This document shows, one piece after another, positions 33,990 to 36,833 of a stretch of DNA of 36,833 nt. The position numbers and the translations under genes were made by a program. This DNA comes from an uncultured Clostridiaceae bacterium (lineage in GTDB: Bacteria; Bacillota; Clostridia; Lachnospirales; Lachnospiraceae). Below the pieces are notes generated by a model. It worked only from the letters and a program-made list of their open reading frames with translations. It made no database searches and was not told where the DNA came from. The stretch covers positions 1-36,833 of the forward strand of contig CAMHJT010000006.1 of assembly GCA_946185495.1 (NCBI GenBank). Reading direction: 5' to 3'. Numbering within the stretch: the stretch's first letter is position 1; each line of letters opens with the position of its first letter.

Positions 33990-34691
33990 TCAAGCCTCAA
34001 TACAGGTTCCGCTGAATTTCCCTGTCAGCGCTTTGATAATGCTGTCCTCCTCATTCAATCCGAACAGCATCATCGGCATATGATTCTCCATTGCGAGCAC
34101 CGCAGAAGCCAGATCAATGACTCCCAGCTTCTGATCCACCACGTCCTTCATCTGCATGGTATCGTACTTTTTCGCATTGGGATTCGTCTTCGGATCACTG
34201 TCATAAACGCCGTCGATCGCCTTACCCGACAGGATCACATCCGCCTCAATCTCAATCGCCATCAGAACCGTGGACATATCCGTTGAAAAATAGGGATGTC
34301 CTGTTCCTCCCGCAAAAAATACCACCTCTGACCGCTCCAGTGCCTGTACCGCTGCATCCTTCGCAAACAGCTCCGTCATGCTGCCGCAGGCAAAGGGCGT
34401 CATAATTCTTGTCTTTAATCCTGTACTACGGAACATATCCGCCGCGTAGATACAGTTCATCACCGTTGCCAGCATCCCGATCTGATCCGCCTTTACCCGG
34501 TCCATGCGCCCGGAGGTTCTTCCTCTCCAGAAATTGCCTCCTCCGATCACGATCGCTACCTGATGCCCGGCCTCCACTACAGCCTTGACCTGGCGGGCAA
34601 CCTCCAGCACTGTATCCTCATCAAAGCCTTGATGCTTCTCACCCGCAAGCGCCTCGCCGCTCAGCTTCAATAAAATACGATCTGTCTTCAT
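33990..34691 (-). CDS. pyrH: UMP kinase PyrH
   Basis: PyrH phosphorylates UMP to UDP. The 233-residue protein has RILLKLSGEALAG at the N-terminus, IVIGGGNFWRGR, DRVKADQIGMLATVMN, FFAGGTGHPYFSTD and ADVILSGKAIDGVYDSDPK, all typical of the amino-acid-kinase-fold UMP kinases. The ATG at 34691 has GAGGAG upstream; an ATG five codons earlier is less supported. It heads the frr-uppS-cdsA-dxr block. Confidence 0.98.
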   Translation of the reverse strand: MKTDRILLKLSGEALAGEKHQGFDEDTVLEVARQVKAVVEAGHQVAIVIGGGNFWRGRTSGRMDRVKADQIGMLATVMNCIYAADMFRSTGLKTRIMTPFACGSMTELFAKDAAVQALERSEVVFFAGGTGHPYFSTDMSTVLMAIEIEADVILSGKAIDGVYDSDPKTNPNAKKYDTMQMKDVVDQKLGVIDLASAVLAMENHMPMMLFGLNEEDSIIKALTGKFSGTCIEA

Positions 34692-34799
34692 CTCTACACT
34701 CCTCATCTCATCCGTACCAGCCTGCCGAACAGCAAACGTTCACCCATAATTCTATCCGGCATATATAACAGTTACGTCAAATATTAAAATGATCAACCA

Positions 34800-35867
34800 T
34801 CAGGCAAAAAAATTCTTGACATCGATATCCGAATAGCTCTGGGAACAGAAGCCTTCAATCACGGCACCGTTATTGATCTGCACCGTGCGGGACTTAATAT
34901 TGCCCATGATCACAGCAGTGGAATCAACGATCACCGGTCCCTGCACATCAATGTCTCCGTTGATCGCGCCAGCGATCACAGCAGAATCTCCGGTGATGCT
35001 TCCGATTATGACCGATCCGACTCCGATCTTCACGCTTCCCTCGGAAAGGATATCCCCCTGAATCCTCGCATTATTGGCGTACAGCTCGCCGGCCTCCACA
35101 TTACCGGTCACGCTTCCTCCTACCACAACCTTGCCCTTGCAGGAGACGTTTCCCTCAATCGTGCCCATGATCTCAATGGAATCCTCTGTCTGAATATCTC
35201 CCTTCAGGCTCGTATTCATCGTGATATGGGTTACGGAGCGGTCTGCCTTCTCGGCACGCCTGCCCGATAGATCCTGCGCTGTCTCTGCTGCCTGATTCTC
35301 CATACTATCATCCTCCAGATCTGTGTCCTGAACCGGCGTCATTCCATCCTGAGATTCCTGTGCGGGCATATCCGCCTGCTCCTCCGCTGCCTCCGCGGCT
35401 CCGGACGCCTCCGCGTTCTCCCTGTCAATCCGCTCCGTAATGCTGTCCAGAAGCGCATCCAGGCCGACATCCTTCTGTTCTGAGTCCCCTGCGTCATTCT
35501 TGTCGGACAACCGGGATAAAAGGTCTCCCACCGTCATGTCATCCATGGTATTGACTTCCATATCATCGTCTAAGAGCATGCCCTGCTCTCCGTTCCCATA
35601 GAGTTCATTGTCCAGCAAATCATCGATATGTTCTGTCATGTCTTCCGGTGCAATCTCCGTATCCCGATCTGCAGATTCCTTTGCTCCCCGCCTGCCCTTC
35701 TTCACACGCTTGTCCTTGCGGCTGTTCTTTCCCTTGGACTTCTTGTCATTCTTCGTGCCCAGAAGTTCGTCAAACGCGTCATTGTCATCAAACATCTCGT
35801 TGTTGTCCGGCGTCAATTCCTCCACCGCTTCAGACATATCATCCTTCAAACCTTTAAAAAAACCCAT
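34800..35867 (-). CDS. Bactofilin-domain protein with long acidic N-terminal region
   Basis: Bactofilins polymerise into filaments that organise envelope sites. The 355-residue protein has its bactofilin beta-helix at about residues 220-345, with regular six-residue turns (GDIQTEDSIEIMGTIEGNV, VVVGGSVTGNVEAGELYAN, IIGSITGDSAVIAGAINGDI). Residues 1-215 are unusual: a short MGFFKGLKDDM start, a Lys/Arg-rich block (about 48-65), then a long Asp/Glu-rich region. The helix itself is the usual size, so the N-terminal arm probably binds partners or the membrane. AGGAGG precedes the ATG at 35867. It has its own promoter and sits directly before pyrH. Confidence 0.9.
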   Translation of the reverse strand: MGFFKGLKDDMSEAVEELTPDNNEMFDDNDAFDELLGTKNDKKSKGKNSRKDKRVKKGRRGAKESADRDTEIAPEDMTEHIDDLLDNELYGNGEQGMLLDDDMEVNTMDDMTVGDLLSRLSDKNDAGDSEQKDVGLDALLDSITERIDRENAEASGAAEAAEEQADMPAQESQDGMTPVQDTDLEDDSMENQAAETAQDLSGRRAEKADRSVTHITMNTSLKGDIQTEDSIEIMGTIEGNVSCKGKVVVGGSVTGNVEAGELYANNARIQGDILSEGSVKIGVGSVIIGSITGDSAVIAGAINGDIDVQGPVIVDSTAVIMGNIKSRTVQINNGAVIEGFCSQSYSDIDVKNFFA

Positions 35868-35948
35868 CGTATCCTCCTGTTTTATACGCGGCCCCACCCA
35901 GTGTGGCACGGAGAGCCTGCGATCTTGCTTTATAGCAATACTTCAGAC

Positions 35949-35977
35949 ATTATATCATAGTTCTGTCAAAAGTAAAA
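35949..35977 (-). promoter_or_regulatory. Promoter of the bactofilin gene
   Basis: On the minus strand a perfect TATAAT is preceded by TGA, making an extended -10. A weak -35 box TTTTAC lies 17 nt upstream. The start codon is about 80 nt downstream. It probably drives bactofilin and perhaps pyrH and beyond. Confidence 0.7.
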
Positions 35978-36035
35978 TCATTTTTTGACTTGTATCAGCC
36001 ATGATTCCCATGCGTTACCTGAAAACCATTCCTTA

Positions 36036-36833
36036 CTACTTCACCTTTGCATTTTTAGGAAGCTTTCCTTTCTTTCTGAAAATCCGCTCATACTGTCCGC
36101 GCTTACCGCCTGGAACCCTGATCACAGCCTTAGCGCTGATCCCCTTCCATGTTCCTTTTCCTACAGCAGCGTTTTTCAGGCGTTTCGTCTTGATCCGGAT
36201 GTCAGAAAGCTTCTTGCAACCTGCAAAACAATTCTTGCCAAGCTTCACAGTGGAGGCCGGGATCGTCAGTTTTTTCAATGACGCACATTTGGCAAAGGCG
36301 CCGTTCGATATGGTTTTTACCTTTTTGCCTATTGTCAGCTTTTTCAATGCTTTGCATCCATAAAATGCATTGGCTCCAATGGATTCCACCTGATTTCCTA
36401 TCACGATCTTCTGAATATTCTTATTTCCTTTACAGCTTTGATCCGCGATCGCAGTCACCGTATATACGTCTCCATTCAACAGAATCGAGGCGGGAATCCT
36501 CACCGTCTTCTTCCTGCCCTTATACATGCTGTAGGTGACTGTTCCTCCTTGTCCGGACAGCGATGTCACAACATAATCCGCCTCTGATCCGGCGTCATAA
36601 TAATGACCGCCCAAAACAATTTCCGCTGTACCCGGCTGCGTTGCTTCCGTGTTCTCTGTTCCACCCGGCTGACTCGTCGGCTGCTCCGCTCCCGGATTCA
36701 CCGTTCCGCCCGGCTCGCTCGTCGGCTGCTCCGCTCCCGGATTCACCGTTCCGCCCGGCTCGCTCGTCGGCTGCTCCGCTCCCGGATTCACCGTTCCGCC
36801 CGGCTCGCTCGTTGCCGGCTGCTCCACTCCCGG
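36036..36833 (-). CDS. BspA-like leucine-rich-repeat surface protein (N-terminus beyond window)
   Basis: I see 265 C-terminal residues; the frame is open to the right edge. The visible part starts with about three and a half Pro/Gly/Glu-rich 15-residue repeats, followed by a small beta domain (GGHYYDAGSEADYVVTSLSG). Then come BspA-type leucine-rich repeats of 22-23 residues (KIVIGNQVESIGANAFYGCK, KLTIGKKVKTISNGAFAKCA). The basic tail (VIRVPGGKRGQYERIFRKKG) resembles the tail of the pseudogene at 17740-19442. These proteins are exported and displayed, often as adhesins. No anchor motif is seen at the C-terminus. The 168 bp to the bactofilin start hold a promoter only. Confidence 0.88.
   Translation of the reverse strand, partial: PGVEQPATSEPGGTVNPGAEQPTSEPGGTVNPGAEQPTSEPGGTVNPGAEQPTSQPGGTENTEATQPGTAEIVLGGHYYDAGSEADYVVTSLSGQGGTVTYSMYKGRKKTVRIPASILLNGDVYTVTAIADQSCKGNKNIQKIVIGNQVESIGANAFYGCKALKKLTIGKKVKTISNGAFAKCASLKKLTIPASTVKLGKNCFAGCKKLSDIRIKTKRLKNAAVGKGTWKGISAKAVIRVPGGKRGQYERIFRKKGKLPKNAKVK
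36661..36833 (-). repeat. 45-bp coding repeats (EQPTSEPGGTVNPGA)
   Basis: Full units lie at 36688-36732 and 36733-36777 and are identical. A third at 36778-36825 has a 3-bp insertion, and a partial unit lies at 36661-36687. The repeat runs off the window edge, so the copy number is unknown. The identity between units indicates recent expansion or ongoing homogenisation. Confidence 0.92.

Overview
The window looks like a chromosomal stretch from a Lachnospiraceae-type member of the Clostridia (inference). The evidence is a Gram-positive PolC replicase, the gene order pyrH-frr-uppS-cdsA-dxr-rseP-ispG-polC typical of this group, a bactofilin gene ahead of pyrH, BspA-like leucine-rich surface proteins, and consensus Shine-Dalgarno sites before most starts. 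Every protein gene I can support lies on the minus strand. The only plus-strand transcription unit I can argue for sits inside a small mobile element.

Right to left, in the direction of transcription: 36.8-36.0 kb is the C-terminal part of a leucine-rich-repeat surface protein that enters from beyond the window. 35.9-27.8 kb is a housekeeping block: bactofilin, UMP kinase (pyrH), ribosome recycling factor (frr), undecaprenyl-PP synthase (uppS), CDP-diglyceride synthase (cdsA), DXP reductoisomerase (dxr), site-2 protease (rseP) and ispG. It is followed by polC at 27.6-23.1 kb. 22.8-22.0 kb holds a zeta-type kinase with a small upstream partner, probably a toxin-antitoxin pair. 21.7-17.7 kb is a surface-protein area: a secreted cysteine amidase/peptidase with three ricin-type lectin modules, then a decayed leucine-rich-repeat gene. 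A tRNA-Glu(CUC) gene, recQ and a frameshifted AAA-ATPase/PD-(D/E)XK gene follow.

From 13.4 kb to the left edge runs one long formate dehydrogenase and molybdenum-cofactor cluster. It encodes a GltD-like flavin/NAD(P) subunit carrying a NuoF-type iron-sulfur stub, a cysteine-type formate dehydrogenase catalytic subunit, MoeA, a MobA-MobB fusion, a second MoeA/MoaB-fold protein, MoaC, the molybdate transporter parts ModA and ModB, MoaA, a MOSC-MogA fusion, and FdhD (cut by the window edge). Together these import molybdate, build and guanylate molybdopterin, and install it in the formate dehydrogenase. Two things stand out as absent: a modC ATPase and a moaE/moaD pair are not in this window.

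The most interesting signal is at 18135-18410. A 276-bp element with 24-bp imperfect terminal inverted repeats and an 8-bp target duplication sits inside the leucine-rich-repeat gene. Deleting it together with one copy of the duplication restores the reading frame through a complete repeat. The element carries a perfect consensus promoter (TTGACA-17-TATAAT) reading inward, followed by about 185 nt that can form a long-range closing helix, a possible pseudoknot and several hairpins. It therefore looks like a non-autonomous mobile element that is itself a structured-RNA gene. The window also contains several families of paired intergenic palindromes, most of them next to gene 3' ends.
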